Notes: generated by a model not told the origin, from the sequence alone. DNA of 26,486 nucleotides from Prevotella sp. (GCA_020026195.1 JAHHQW010000034.1:1-26486), one strand, 5' to 3'. Shown: positions 9,696 to 17,510, counted from the stretch's first letter. Numbers and translations are program-made.

Positions 9696-9890
9696 CACCG
9701 TCTATCCCAGGAGACAGTGCATTCATAATTACAGAGGTAGGTCTTCTGACTACGTTGAAGGTCTCCGAACCCTTCCCGACATCAATATGCCAGTGGTTTG
9801 TGTTCGGACCTATAATACAACTTACAGCAGCCGGACTGTCCGAGAATTGCGCTCGAGTTCCCTTTTTAATCGCGCTAAGCGAACCTTTGT
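9696..9890 (-). ncRNA. Cobalamin (AdoCbl-class) riboswitch 1
   Basis: On the minus strand the conserved elements occur in order: AAAGGTTC (P2 side), GGGAA, the core ending CCGGCTGCTGTAAGTTG, CCACTGGC, GGGAAGG, and the B12 box AGTCAGAAGACCTACCT at 9735-9751. A downstream hairpin at 9696-9719 has an 8-bp stem (one G-U) and loop CCTGGGAT, and is a candidate expression platform. About 180 bases separate this hairpin from the ATG of the giant gene. That leader holds a second hairpin (9642-9670, TGAAAAAGATT pairing with AATCTTTTCA). Cobalamin riboswitches normally turn expression off when cobamide is bound. Confidence 0.93.
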
Positions 9891-9895
9891 AAATG

Positions 9896-9928
9896 CAAAA
9901 GTACAACATATTTGTATAAACAAGCAAA
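9896..9928 (-). promoter_or_regulatory. Bacteroidetes-type promoter for riboswitch 1 and the giant gene
   Basis: The minus strand reads TTTG (9925-9928), a 21-base spacer, then TACTTTTG (9896-9903), matching the Bacteroidetes primary-sigma pattern TTTG-N19-21-TAnnTTTG. Transcription would begin near 9889, right at the 5' edge of the riboswitch aptamer. Confidence 0.8.
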
Positions 9929-10035
9929 AAAAATAAAAGATAATCTCTTTTATGTTATTAGCATTTACTGTATCACAACTTTTTATTAATAATGATTTTA
10001 TAATTTTCATTATTCGTAATTATACTTTACGATAT

Positions 10036-10066
10036 AAAAAAAGGAGTGTCACTGATGACACTCCTT
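10036..10066 (-). terminator. Rho-independent terminator after the 343-residue gene and tail remnant
   Basis: A perfect 11-bp stem (AAGGAGTGTCA at 10041-10051 with TGACACTCCTT at 10056-10066) closes a 4-base loop. A run of U residues (10036-10042) follows in the minus-strand transcript. It separates this unit from the riboswitch 1 promoter. Confidence 0.93.
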
Positions 10067-10094
10067 ATAATGTTATAATATAAACGGGTTGTAA

Positions 10095-10349
10095 TTACTT
10101 AGCCAAAACTTTCTTAACCTTACCATTAACGTCACGTACTATCTTAATACCCTTAACATTACTGTTAGCACGAATACCGTCGATAGTATATTCAGACTCT
10201 ATGTTTCCTGAAACTTCTACGCCTTCGACAGATGTAGTAAATGTTACAGGTATCAGCACATACTGAATTTTACCCTTCTGTACGGCCTTTACAAGAATCT
10301 TGAATTCTGAATCGGATACAGAAGAAACAATCAACTGTCCGTCCTTTAT
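10095..10349 (-). pseudogene. Orphan C-terminal sorting-tail remnant, paralogous to the end of the giant protein
   Basis: The open frame matches the last ~75 residues of the 2163-residue protein almost end to end. Both contain VKAVQKGKIQ, VTFTTS, EGVE, YTIDG and VKK near the terminus. The frame opens inside the last codons of the upstream gene, in a different frame, and has no ATG, signal peptide or upstream domain; the earliest usable start is a TTG at 10334. The best reading is the 3' stump of a once larger surface-protein gene whose body was lost or replaced by recombination. The reading frame is still intact. A translated 79-residue peptide cannot be excluded, but without a signal sequence a sorting tail would serve no obvious purpose. 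Confidence 0.75.
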
Positions 10350-11377
10350 TTCACAATTTCTTTTCTAATGCTTCCGTCAGAATAAACTACTACATTGATA
10401 CCCTTCACAGGTTCTGATATACGTACGCCGTTAGCATTGTATCTGTAAAGTTCTGTTGCTTCTACAGACATTACATCCTTAAGATTCAGATGTTCTACTG
10501 ACTCTGCAAGATGAAGGTCTTTTGCTCCGCTTATCTCTGTTGACATCTCGCCAGTCCATCCGCATATCTGATTTTCGGCTGTGTAAACGCGTACATATTT
10601 AACAGCATCGAGATGTACTGGCTTGCGGTTATTGTCTACAGCCCAGTCTATCTTGAAACTATTACCTTCTAAATTATCATTTGTATAGTTATCAGCATAT
10701 CCGTAACGGAACTGATCTCCTACCCAGTTCTGCGGCAGATCTGGATTTGAGACGTTTGTATCGTATGCATTATCTGGAAGACGTGTTCCTTTAAACGTCA
10801 TAGGAGATTTTATCCACTGTGGGAAATATTCGTTGTCATGGAACTTATTACGCTTTATATAGCCGCTGCCGCCCTTATTGTCTGTCCATTTTACGTCTTT
10901 TTTGTCGCCTACCTTCTCGTATGTAATCTCATAGTCATAGATTACCTTACCTATACTGTCTTCATCGGCACTGCCGGCAAGTTCGTACCACTGCTTACCA
11001 TCTTCCGACACCATTACGATTCCAGGCTCGCTCCATGTCTCCAGTGCATTACCCATGATGCAGAAATCGTACTCTCCTTTTATGTTTACTACCGGGTGGT
11101 CAAAATGAAATGTGATGTATCCGCCCCATGCTCCGAGAGATACCATATTCTGACGGCCCTCATAGTTTCCTGCAATAAGTTCGGTACATTTCTGTGCCAT
11201 TGCCGCAGCATCATCGCCTTCCTCGTATGTTACTATTTTATTTGTAAACTGTCCGGGAGCCGGAGTGTATTCGTCTACAGCCTCTATATATTCGCTGTAT
11301 ATTTTATCTTTCTGTGCAGAGACATTAGCGCACAGACAGATTGAAAAGATTGATAGTAAAATCTTTCTCATAAACAT
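10346..11377 (-). CDS. Secreted cell-surface protein of the cobalamin-riboswitch-associated type
   Basis: The 343-residue protein begins MFMRKILLS; residue 3 is an equally good start. It has a signal peptide cut near VSA-Q at about residue 21. The body carries features I recall from uncharacterised surface proteins encoded in Bacteroides vitamin B12 loci: 'EYTPAPGQF', 'SLGAWGGYITFHFDHPV', 'CIMGNALE', 'EPGIVMVSEDGKQWYELAGS', 'SGYIKRNKFH', 'YFPQWI', 'TRLPDNA', and 'YVRVYTAENQICGW' before 'EISGAKDLHL'. Residues about 305-343 form a short sorting-type tail ending in KEIVK. A cobalamin riboswitch sits directly upstream, so expression should rise when cobamides are scarce. The biochemical role is not known to me; surface binding or delivery of corrinoids is an inference from context. 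Confidence 0.9.
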   Translation of the reverse strand: MFMRKILLSIFSICLCANVSAQKDKIYSEYIEAVDEYTPAPGQFTNKIVTYEEGDDAAAMAQKCTELIAGNYEGRQNMVSLGAWGGYITFHFDHPVVNIKGEYDFCIMGNALETWSEPGIVMVSEDGKQWYELAGSADEDSIGKVIYDYEITYEKVGDKKDVKWTDNKGGSGYIKRNKFHDNEYFPQWIKSPMTFKGTRLPDNAYDTNVSNPDLPQNWVGDQFRYGYADNYTNDNLEGNSFKIDWAVDNNRKPVHLDAVKYVRVYTAENQICGWTGEMSTEISGAKDLHLAESVEHLNLKDVMSVEATELYRYNANGVRISEPVKGINVVVYSDGSIRKEIVK

Positions 11378-11400
11378 AAAATTTAATTTGTATCATATAT

Positions 11401-11600
11401 CAGCCTTAACCTGGAGACTGAATATTGTTATTATCATATCATTTGGCAGGTTTTCTGACTTCGTTACAGTTTTCCGAACCCTTCCCAGTTCTAAATATTG
11501 CCAGTGGCTAATGTTCGAATCTATAATGCAACTTACAGCAGCCGGTCTGTCCGAGATTCTCACTCGTGTTCCCTGTTTAATCGCGTATAGCAAGCCTTTA
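11401..11600 (-). ncRNA. Cobalamin riboswitch 2
   Basis: The minus strand carries AAAGGCTTGC, GGGAACACGAG, the core CCGGCTGCTGTAAGTTGC, GCCACTGGC, GGGAAGG and the B12 box AGTCAGAAAACCTGCC (11445-11460). A short hairpin at 11401-11420 (5-bp stem with one G-U, loop containing CCAGG) lies 24 bases before the ATG and parallels the CCTGG loop hairpin of riboswitch 1. The aptamer cores of the two switches are nearly the same sequence, while their flanks differ. Confidence 0.94.
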
Positions 11601-11608
11601 TGTAGATG

Positions 11609-11616
11609 CAAAGATA
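11609..11616 (-). promoter_or_regulatory. -7 promoter box for riboswitch 2
   Basis: TATCTTTG on the minus strand matches TAnnTTTG and places the transcript start near 11602, at the edge of the aptamer. No good TTTG -33 box was found at the usual distance. Confidence 0.65.
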
Positions 11617-12013
11617 AGTATTTATTGTTGTTTGACATAATAAATCTGTTTATTTCAATATAAAAGGAGTTTTCTCAACAATACCTGAAGTAATTTAATG
11701 TTGTATAATTCTGTAACTGCATTTTTACACAATGCACATAACAGAAAATAATATCACATTACCTTATGCACCATAATTATTTTTACATTTAAAATCCACA
11801 AATTTTATTATTAGACTGACAATGTGTCTTCATAGAATCAAGTGATTTTTAGAACGCGTAATAATCATTTTTCAGTGATTTACACATGTTTTACTACTTT
11901 AGCGTATTCAAGAAATAACACTATAAAATAAGTTTATCTTAATCATATTTATTAAAATCATTATTTTATTGTAATTCTTACAAAATAAATTTCTTTTTTA
12001 GAATAACTTACTG
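11617..12013. other. AT-rich divergent intergenic region
   Basis: Roughly 400 bases between riboswitch 2 (leftward) and the perR-type gene (rightward) hold no gene. Runs of A and T dominate. No riboswitch, tRNA or convincing regulator dyad was recognised beyond the two flanking promoter boxes. Confidence 0.6.
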
Positions 12014-12021
12014 TATATTTG
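12014..12021 (+). promoter_or_regulatory. -7 promoter box for the perR-type gene
   Basis: TATATTTG matches TAnnTTTG and lies 20 bases before the ATG at 12042, implying a very short leader. The -33 region is only T-rich. Confidence 0.65.
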
Positions 12022-12041
12022 CAGCGATAATAACTAAAAAT

Positions 12042-12494
12042 ATGGACGAAACAAGAATTACCGAAAAGCAGGCATACGACAAACTGGTGGAATGCGGACT
12101 CAGACCCTCGATGCAGAGAATCGAGATTATGAAATACCTGCTCTCACATCCTGTTCATCCTACGGTGGATGACGTTTACACCGGACTGGAACCGGAAATG
12201 CCAACACTTAGCAAAACAACTGTGTATAATACTCTGCGACTCTTCGCTGAGAAAAATGCAGCTCAGATGATTACCATCGACGAACACCGCGTGTGCTATG
12301 ATGGAGACACTAACACTCATGTGCACTTTTACTGTACTAAATGCGGTAAGATTACTGACATGAATGTTGATAAAGTACCAGAACTTCATTCTAAAGAAAT
12401 TGACGGATGCCTTATTAACAATGTTCAAGTGTATTTTAAGGGCATATGTAAGGACTGCAGGGAAAAAGAGATTGAAGAGAAATCGAATAAATAA
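12042..12494 (+). CDS. perR: Fur-family peroxide-stress repressor, PerR type
   Basis: This 150-residue Fur-family regulator has an N-terminal winged-helix domain (HPTVDDVY, then the recognition helix with SKTTVYNTLRLF) and a C-terminal dimerisation domain. The structural zinc site is C98-x2-C101 with C136-x2-C139. The regulatory-metal ligands align with B. subtilis PerR at a constant offset of two: H39, D87, H93, H95 and D106 correspond to H37, D85, H91, H93 and D104. An aspartate at D106, where Fur proteins usually have glutamate, supports PerR over Fur or Zur. In known PerR proteins, oxidation of the His ligands by peroxide releases the DNA and derepresses oxidative-stress genes. No catalase or ahpC lies nearby, so the regulon is not visible here. 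Confidence 0.88.
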   Translation: MDETRITEKQAYDKLVECGLRPSMQRIEIMKYLLSHPVHPTVDDVYTGLEPEMPTLSKTTVYNTLRLFAEKNAAQMITIDEHRVCYDGDTNTHVHFYCTKCGKITDMNVDKVPELHSKEIDGCLINNVQVYFKGICKDCREKEIEEKSNK

Positions 12495-12520
12495 ACTTCT
12501 CTTTATTTCTCTGTAAAAGA

Positions 12521-12570
12521 AAAAGAAGCCTACCAGACGTTAAATCATTTGTCGGGTAGGCTTTATTTAT
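12521..12570. terminator. Bidirectional terminator between perR and the GH97 gene
   Basis: AAGCCTACC (12526-12534) pairs with GGTAGGCTT (12555-12563), extended by three more pairs beyond one mismatch. A T-rich run follows on the plus strand (CTTTATTTATTT) and a run of T on the minus strand (complement of 12513-12527). It serves two convergent genes. Confidence 0.85.
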
Positions 12571-14585
12571 TTCACAGGCATAAAAGTTACTGCCTGTCCT
12601 CCACCTGAAGCCATTCGTATGGTCAGTATATCTTTATTTGTTACTGTCTTATTTTCAATACGGTACGACTGAGGATTTGTTTTCCAGTCTGCATCATCTC
12701 CATCGGCATATATCACAGCCTTATATACTTTTCCTTTTTCAAGAAAATCTAATGGTACCTGTATTGTCCTTGCCTGTTCGTTTGTCGTAGCACCAAGATA
12801 ATAATTCTGTTTTGCACGACGCACTACTGCTATAAATTCTCCAGGCTCTCCCTGTAATGCACGCGACCAGTCACAGTCGGCATCAAAATCACGGAAGAAC
12901 TGGAATGCGGGATGTCCCTCATAGTTTTCTATCATGTCGGATGCCATCTGTACAGGCGAATAAAGCACTACCCAGTTGGCTATCTGCTTAGCAAGTGTCG
13001 TGTTTACTCTGCTGTTTCCTTTGTCATTTCCATTCCATTTCTTACGATCAGGATGATTCTTCGAACTCTTTAACAGGATGTCAAATATTCCTGGGGTATA
13101 GTCCATCGGACCACCGAGAAGTCGTGTAAACGGAAGTATCTCATGATGCGAAGGCGGATTGCCTTCGCTCCATGCATTCCATTCCATACCCCGGGCACCT
13201 TCTCTCGACATCATATTGGGATATGTACGACGAATACCCGTATCTTTTATCGGTTCGTGTACATTTATTGTTATATGATGTCTTGCCGCGCACTTAACTA
13301 CATTTCGATAATGCTGAACCATACGCTGATTATGATGACAGTTGCCATTAGATATTCCTCCTGCATAACCTGTCTTTACATGATTTATACCTTTGTCCTT
13401 AGTCCATTTAAATGCTTTATCCATCTGTCCTTCATAGTTGACGATGTCACCACCCGTCTCATGATGTCCTAAGAATTCAACGCCTTTTTCTTTGGCATAG
13501 CGCATTACCTCGTCAATGTCAAAGTCTGCATAGGGTTTTGTATAGTCGAATGGTACATGCGACGGACGTCCCCAGCTTTCCCAACCGCTATTCCATCCTT
13601 CGGCAAGTACGCCCTGAATATTGTTTGCAGCAGCAAAATCAATGTATTTCTTTGCATTCTCTGTTGTTGCTCCATGACGATCGTTGATTACCCAGCTCTG
13701 TATTCCGACGTGCATTCCCCACCATATTCCTACATATTTCATAGGCTTTATCCAACTTAGGTCTCCTTCGAGTGCACAAGGTTCGTTGAGGTTTAATATT
13801 AATGATGAGTTAATAAGTCCTACTGCCTTATCTGCTATCTGAATTGTACGCCACGGTGTCTTGAATGAACCTTTACCAAACTTAGCCTTATATCCGTCGG
13901 GCAGCGGTGCGAGCCATGCTCTGAACTTGCGAAGACCTGTATTTTTAAGTGTCATTTCAGGAAAGTCTGTAAGTGCTGCTTCGTGAACAGAACCGTAAAC
14001 TCCGCCGTCAGTTTTGAATGTCACAGGTGTATTAGCATTATCAAGAGAATCGAGTTGCATCGTCCTATAAAGAAGTTCGTATGTTTCAAAGTTTGCAGGA
14101 ATAGACCATGACGTTCCATTTTCAGCGAAAGTAAATTCTGTCTTTTCTGTAGTAATCATCAGACTATCTGCCTGTGTATCGTATTCGTAACGGAATCCGA
14201 GTCCATCATCAAAGACTCTGAACGTTAGGTCGAGTTTCACTTTATCATCATTCAGCATGCTTACAGTCATCCAGTTGTATTTGTTTACATGATTTTTGTT
14301 TTCACCCCAGGGCATGCTCCACTCTTCATTTACCCTACCTTTATTAAATGAAGTAAACTTAAATCCTTCTGAAAGATTAAGGTCTTTTTCCTGAAGTCCC
14401 ATTGCAGAGGGAAGTATAAATGCGCGTTTGTTTACATCTACTTTATACCGCATAGCTCCGCGCTCGTCAAACATAAATGTAACAACAATGTGTCCGTCAG
14501 GCGATTTTACTCTAAAATCACGTGAATATCCGCCAATGAATGTCATCAGCAGTGCTACAAAACATAGAATCTTTTTCATCTGCAA
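12567..14585 (-). CDS. Glycoside hydrolase family 97, inverting alpha-glucosidase type (SusB-like)
   Basis: The 672-residue protein has a signal peptide (about 1-21), an N-terminal beta-super-sandwich, and a catalytic (beta/alpha)8 barrel starting near residue 285 (GIWWGMHVG). Glutamates E329 (AEGW), E376 (HHETGG), E444 (NVHEP), E462 (SREGARG) and E468 (GMEWNAW) match the spacing of SusB residues E391, E439, E508, E526 and E532. This retains the calcium-site and inverting catalytic set and argues against the retaining GH97 subgroup, which uses an aspartate nucleophile. The likely role is periplasmic hydrolysis of alpha-linked glucosides such as maltooligosaccharides. No SusC/SusD pair or sugar-sensing regulator is nearby, so it appears to be a stand-alone gene. 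MQMKK and MKK are both possible starts. Confidence 0.93.
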   Translation of the reverse strand: MQMKKILCFVALLMTFIGGYSRDFRVKSPDGHIVVTFMFDERGAMRYKVDVNKRAFILPSAMGLQEKDLNLSEGFKFTSFNKGRVNEEWSMPWGENKNHVNKYNWMTVSMLNDDKVKLDLTFRVFDDGLGFRYEYDTQADSLMITTEKTEFTFAENGTSWSIPANFETYELLYRTMQLDSLDNANTPVTFKTDGGVYGSVHEAALTDFPEMTLKNTGLRKFRAWLAPLPDGYKAKFGKGSFKTPWRTIQIADKAVGLINSSLILNLNEPCALEGDLSWIKPMKYVGIWWGMHVGIQSWVINDRHGATTENAKKYIDFAAANNIQGVLAEGWNSGWESWGRPSHVPFDYTKPYADFDIDEVMRYAKEKGVEFLGHHETGGDIVNYEGQMDKAFKWTKDKGINHVKTGYAGGISNGNCHHNQRMVQHYRNVVKCAARHHITINVHEPIKDTGIRRTYPNMMSREGARGMEWNAWSEGNPPSHHEILPFTRLLGGPMDYTPGIFDILLKSSKNHPDRKKWNGNDKGNSRVNTTLAKQIANWVVLYSPVQMASDMIENYEGHPAFQFFRDFDADCDWSRALQGEPGEFIAVVRRAKQNYYLGATTNEQARTIQVPLDFLEKGKVYKAVIYADGDDADWKTNPQSYRIENKTVTNKDILTIRMASGGGQAVTFMPVK

Positions 14586-14609
14586 AACTAAAACATATTA
14601 AAAATAATG

Positions 14610-14617
14610 CAAAATTA
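14610..14617 (-). promoter_or_regulatory. -7 promoter box for the GH97 gene
   Basis: TAATTTTG on the minus strand matches TAnnTTTG, about 25 bases upstream of the ATG. No clear -33 TTTG is present; the hut operon terminator lies just beyond. Confidence 0.55.
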
Positions 14618-14638
14618 AGGCTTTTGGTTCATAGAACG

Positions 14639-14667
14639 AAAAAAGAGAACCCTAAATGAGTTCTCTT
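14639..14667 (-). terminator. Rho-independent terminator of the hut operon
   Basis: AAGAGAAC (14643-14650) pairs perfectly with GTTCTCTT (14660-14667) around a 9-base loop, followed by a U run (14639-14644) in the minus-strand transcript. It starts about 26 bases after the hutI stop. Confidence 0.88.
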
Positions 14668-14692
14668 ATATAAATTAGAAATGTTATTCAAC

Positions 14693-15937
14693 TTATTTGT
14701 ACTCTACACCTTTAAGGAACACGCGTTCGATGATAGGTGTCTGGTATGCATAAGGTATGAACGAGATAGAAGGAATGGGACGTGTGATAAAGAAGTTTGC
14801 CACCTTTCCTTCGGCAATTGATCCGTAATCCTTGCTGAGATTCATTGCACATGCTGTGTTGATTGTTGCTGCATTTATTGCTTCTGCCGGCATCAGTCTC
14901 ATCTTGATACAGCTGAGTGATACAACGAATTTCATGTCACCCGAAGGTGTTGAACCTGGATTATAATCGCTGGCTGTCGCAACCGGAAGTCCTGCATCAA
15001 TCATCTTACGTGCAGGCGCAAACGGCATGTTCAGGAAGAACGATGTACCGGGAAGTGCTGTAGGTATGGTGTTGCCACCCTTCAGCAGTTCGATGTCACG
15101 ATCATCAGCAGCTTCAAGATGGTCTACTGAAAGTGCATTATATTTTACACTTACCTCAACACCACCTGAAACAGCAAGCTCTTCTCCATGAATCTTACCG
15201 CGCAGTCCATATTTTGCACCAGCCTCGAGCATACGTGCAGTCTCTTCGGCAGTGAAGAAGCCTTCGTCGCAGAACACATCAATGAAGTCGGCAAGATTTT
15301 CTTTGGCAACAGCCGGCAGCATATCGTTGATGATGTGATTTACATAATCACCCTGGCGTCCCGCGAAAGCGCGACCTACGGCATGTGCTCCAAGGAATGT
15401 AGCTACGACCTTGATCGGAGCTGTTTCTTTTATGCGGCGTATCACGCGCAGCATCTTGAGTTCGTCCTCGAGCGTAAGTCCGTAACCGCTTTTTATCTCA
15501 ACGGCACCCGTACCTTTACGGATAATCTCATCAATACGGCACATTGCCTGTTCATACAGCTCTTCTTCGGTTAGTTCGTGCAGACGGTCAGCAGAATTAA
15601 GGATACCGCCTCCGCGTCGAGCAATCTCAGCATAACTGAGACCTTTAATTTTATCTTCGAACTCGCCTTCACGACTGCCTGCATATACGATGTGTGTATG
15701 TGAGTCGCACCATGAGGGAAGAACTGTTCCTCCCTTGGCATCAACTACTTCATCGGCATGTACGGCAGCCTCATCAAGCTGTTCCATCTTACCAAAGCTA
15801 TCAAACTTACCATCTTTAACTATAAGATAAGCATTCTCGATAGTGTTCAGTACAGACATTTCACTACCCTTGCGGCACAGATGCTTTTCAGGATCTATGC
15901 CGGCAAGTATAGCTATATTTTTTACTAATGTTATCAT
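14693..15937 (-). CDS. hutI: Imidazolonepropionase
   Basis: This 414-residue amidohydrolase converts 4-imidazolone-5-propanoate to N-formimino-L-glutamate, the third step of histidine breakdown in the cytosol. The metal and substrate residues are present: H80 and H82 in DSHTH, H185 in the LGAHAVG segment, H250 in KIHGEEL, H273 in VDHLEA, and D324 in ATASDYNPGS. The H80, H82, H250 and D324 set corresponds to the metal site of B. subtilis HutI. The length is typical of the family. The ATG overlaps the hutH stop by one base (TAATG), so translational coupling is likely. It is the last gene of the operon and is followed by a strong terminator. Confidence 0.97.
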   Translation of the reverse strand: MITLVKNIAILAGIDPEKHLCRKGSEMSVLNTIENAYLIVKDGKFDSFGKMEQLDEAAVHADEVVDAKGGTVLPSWCDSHTHIVYAGSREGEFEDKIKGLSYAEIARRGGGILNSADRLHELTEEELYEQAMCRIDEIIRKGTGAVEIKSGYGLTLEDELKMLRVIRRIKETAPIKVVATFLGAHAVGRAFAGRQGDYVNHIINDMLPAVAKENLADFIDVFCDEGFFTAEETARMLEAGAKYGLRGKIHGEELAVSGGVEVSVKYNALSVDHLEAADDRDIELLKGGNTIPTALPGTSFFLNMPFAPARKMIDAGLPVATASDYNPGSTPSGDMKFVVSLSCIKMRLMPAEAINAATINTACAMNLSKDYGSIAEGKVANFFITRPIPSISFIPYAYQTPIIERVFLKGVEYK

Positions 15938-17421
15938 TATTTACGTAAGAATTCTACTGACTTGTGGATGTTAGGATACATCACTTCATCCTTCTCAATG
16001 AAAGGAACTACCTTACGATAGTCACTGAAGATTTTCTCGATGATGGGTGAAGACTTCAGACCTGTCATCTGATGACGGAAGTCGAGTGCCTGAGCAGCAT
16101 TGAAGAGCTCGATAGCAAGTACACGTTCTGTGTTAAGAACAACCTTATAAAGTTTTGTACCTGCGTTAGCACCCATACTTACATGGTCTTCCTGACCCTG
16201 TGAAGAAGGAATTGAGTCGACAGAAGCAGGTGTGCTCAATGTCTTGCTCTGGCTAACGATAGAAGCTGCACAGTACTGAGGAATCATGAAACCGCTGTTT
16301 ACACCAGGTTTTGCAACCAGGAAGCTGGGCAGATCTCGTGTACCTGATACGAGCTTGTAGATACGACGCTCTGAAATGTTACTGAGTTCGCAGAGTGCGA
16401 TAGCAAGGAAGTCAAGAGGCTGTGCAATAGGCTCGCCATGGAAGTTTCCAGCAGAAATAATGAGACCTTCATCAGGACATACCGTCGGGTTATCTGTAGC
16501 AGAGTTGATTTCGATGTCGATTACGCTCTTAACATATTTGATTGTATCCTTAGAGCTACCATGTACCTGAGGTATGCAACGGAGTGAATAAGGATCCTGT
16601 ACATTTACCTTCGGTGTCTGTGTAAGCTGACTGCCTTCGAGAAGTTCACGCATGTGACGTGCTGTTTCTCTCTGACCCCAGTGGTTACGTACTGCATGAA
16701 CAGCATCTGTAAACGGATCTACACGGCCATCATAAGCTTCGAATGACATTGCTGCAATCTTATCAGCCCAGTCGCTAAGACGTTCTGCCTGAAGAACACA
16801 CCATACACCAAATGCTGCCATGTTCTGTGTACCGTTGAGCAATGCAAGTCCTTCCTTAGAACCAAGCTTAACAGGCTCCCATCCCATCTTGTCAAGCATT
16901 TCCTGACCTGTGTAGTGCTTGCCGTCTATTTCAACGTCACCAAGACCTACGAGAGGCAATGAGAGGTGTGCCAGAGGACAAAGGTCGCCTGATGCACCAA
17001 GTGAACCCTGCATGTAAACGATAGGAAGGATATTGTTGTTGAACATATCGATAAGGCGTTCCACTGTCTCAATCTTACAAGCACTGTAACCATAGCTCAG
17101 TGACTGAATCTTAAGAAGTATCATAATCTTAACGATGTCGTTAGGAACTCTTTCACCCACACCGCATGCGTGTGACATCATAAGGTTAATCTGAAGCTGT
17201 GAAAGCTGATCTTCGCTGATTGATACTTTACAGAGAGAACCGAAACCTGTTGTTACACCATAAACAGGAGTCTTAGATTCCTTGATTGTCTTCTCGAGGA
17301 ACTCGCGGCAACGGATGATGCGCTTGCGTGAATCTTCGCTAAGTTCAAGTTTATAACCCTTTTCGATGATTTCGCCAATTCTTTCAATTGAAAGATGGTC
17401 GGCAGATATTGTATGTACCAT
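15937..17421 (-). CDS. hutH: Histidine ammonia-lyase
   Basis: The 494-residue enzyme removes ammonia from L-histidine to give trans-urocanate, the first step of the pathway. The electrophilic MIO cofactor forms autocatalytically from A143-S144-G145 within GSLGASGDLCPLAHLSL. Y54 in TPVYGVTTGFGSL and the conserved NGTQNMAAFG, SATDNP and SSQGQEDHVSMG segments are also present. Those residues place it with the histidine lyases rather than with phenylalanine or tyrosine lyases. The length is normal. It shares one base with hutI downstream and is separated from hutU by an 89-base gap that holds a long hairpin. Confidence 0.97.
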   Translation of the reverse strand: MVHTISADHLSIERIGEIIEKGYKLELSEDSRKRIIRCREFLEKTIKESKTPVYGVTTGFGSLCKVSISEDQLSQLQINLMMSHACGVGERVPNDIVKIMILLKIQSLSYGYSACKIETVERLIDMFNNNILPIVYMQGSLGASGDLCPLAHLSLPLVGLGDVEIDGKHYTGQEMLDKMGWEPVKLGSKEGLALLNGTQNMAAFGVWCVLQAERLSDWADKIAAMSFEAYDGRVDPFTDAVHAVRNHWGQRETARHMRELLEGSQLTQTPKVNVQDPYSLRCIPQVHGSSKDTIKYVKSVIDIEINSATDNPTVCPDEGLIISAGNFHGEPIAQPLDFLAIALCELSNISERRIYKLVSGTRDLPSFLVAKPGVNSGFMIPQYCAASIVSQSKTLSTPASVDSIPSSQGQEDHVSMGANAGTKLYKVVLNTERVLAIELFNAAQALDFRHQMTGLKSSPIIEKIFSDYRKVVPFIEKDEVMYPNIHKSVEFLRK

Positions 17422-17456
17422 TTTATTCTGTGCTTTATATTTGTATTGGATAATTA

Positions 17457-17498
17457 ATTATGTCGCGTGAGATAAAAATGTTTCTCACACGACATAAT
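17457..17498 (-). other. Long intercistronic hairpin between hutU and hutH
   Basis: A 16-bp stem (17457-17472 with 17483-17498, one G-U or A-C position depending on strand) closes a 10-base loop and lies directly after the hutU stop. In the minus-strand transcript it is followed by an AU-rich stretch (UUAAUUAAUUAU) rather than a clean U run. It could be a partial terminator, an mRNA-stability element or a processing site within the operon. Confidence 0.75.
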
Positions 17499-17510
17499 AT
17501 TTGTTTTTAT

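Noticed and set aside
9682..9927. An 81-residue open frame on the minus strand, and a similar one at 11393-11638, whose peptides look alike.
   Set aside because: Both frames lie over the cobalamin aptamers. Their similarity comes from RNA conservation (the same core and B12 box), not from a protein family.
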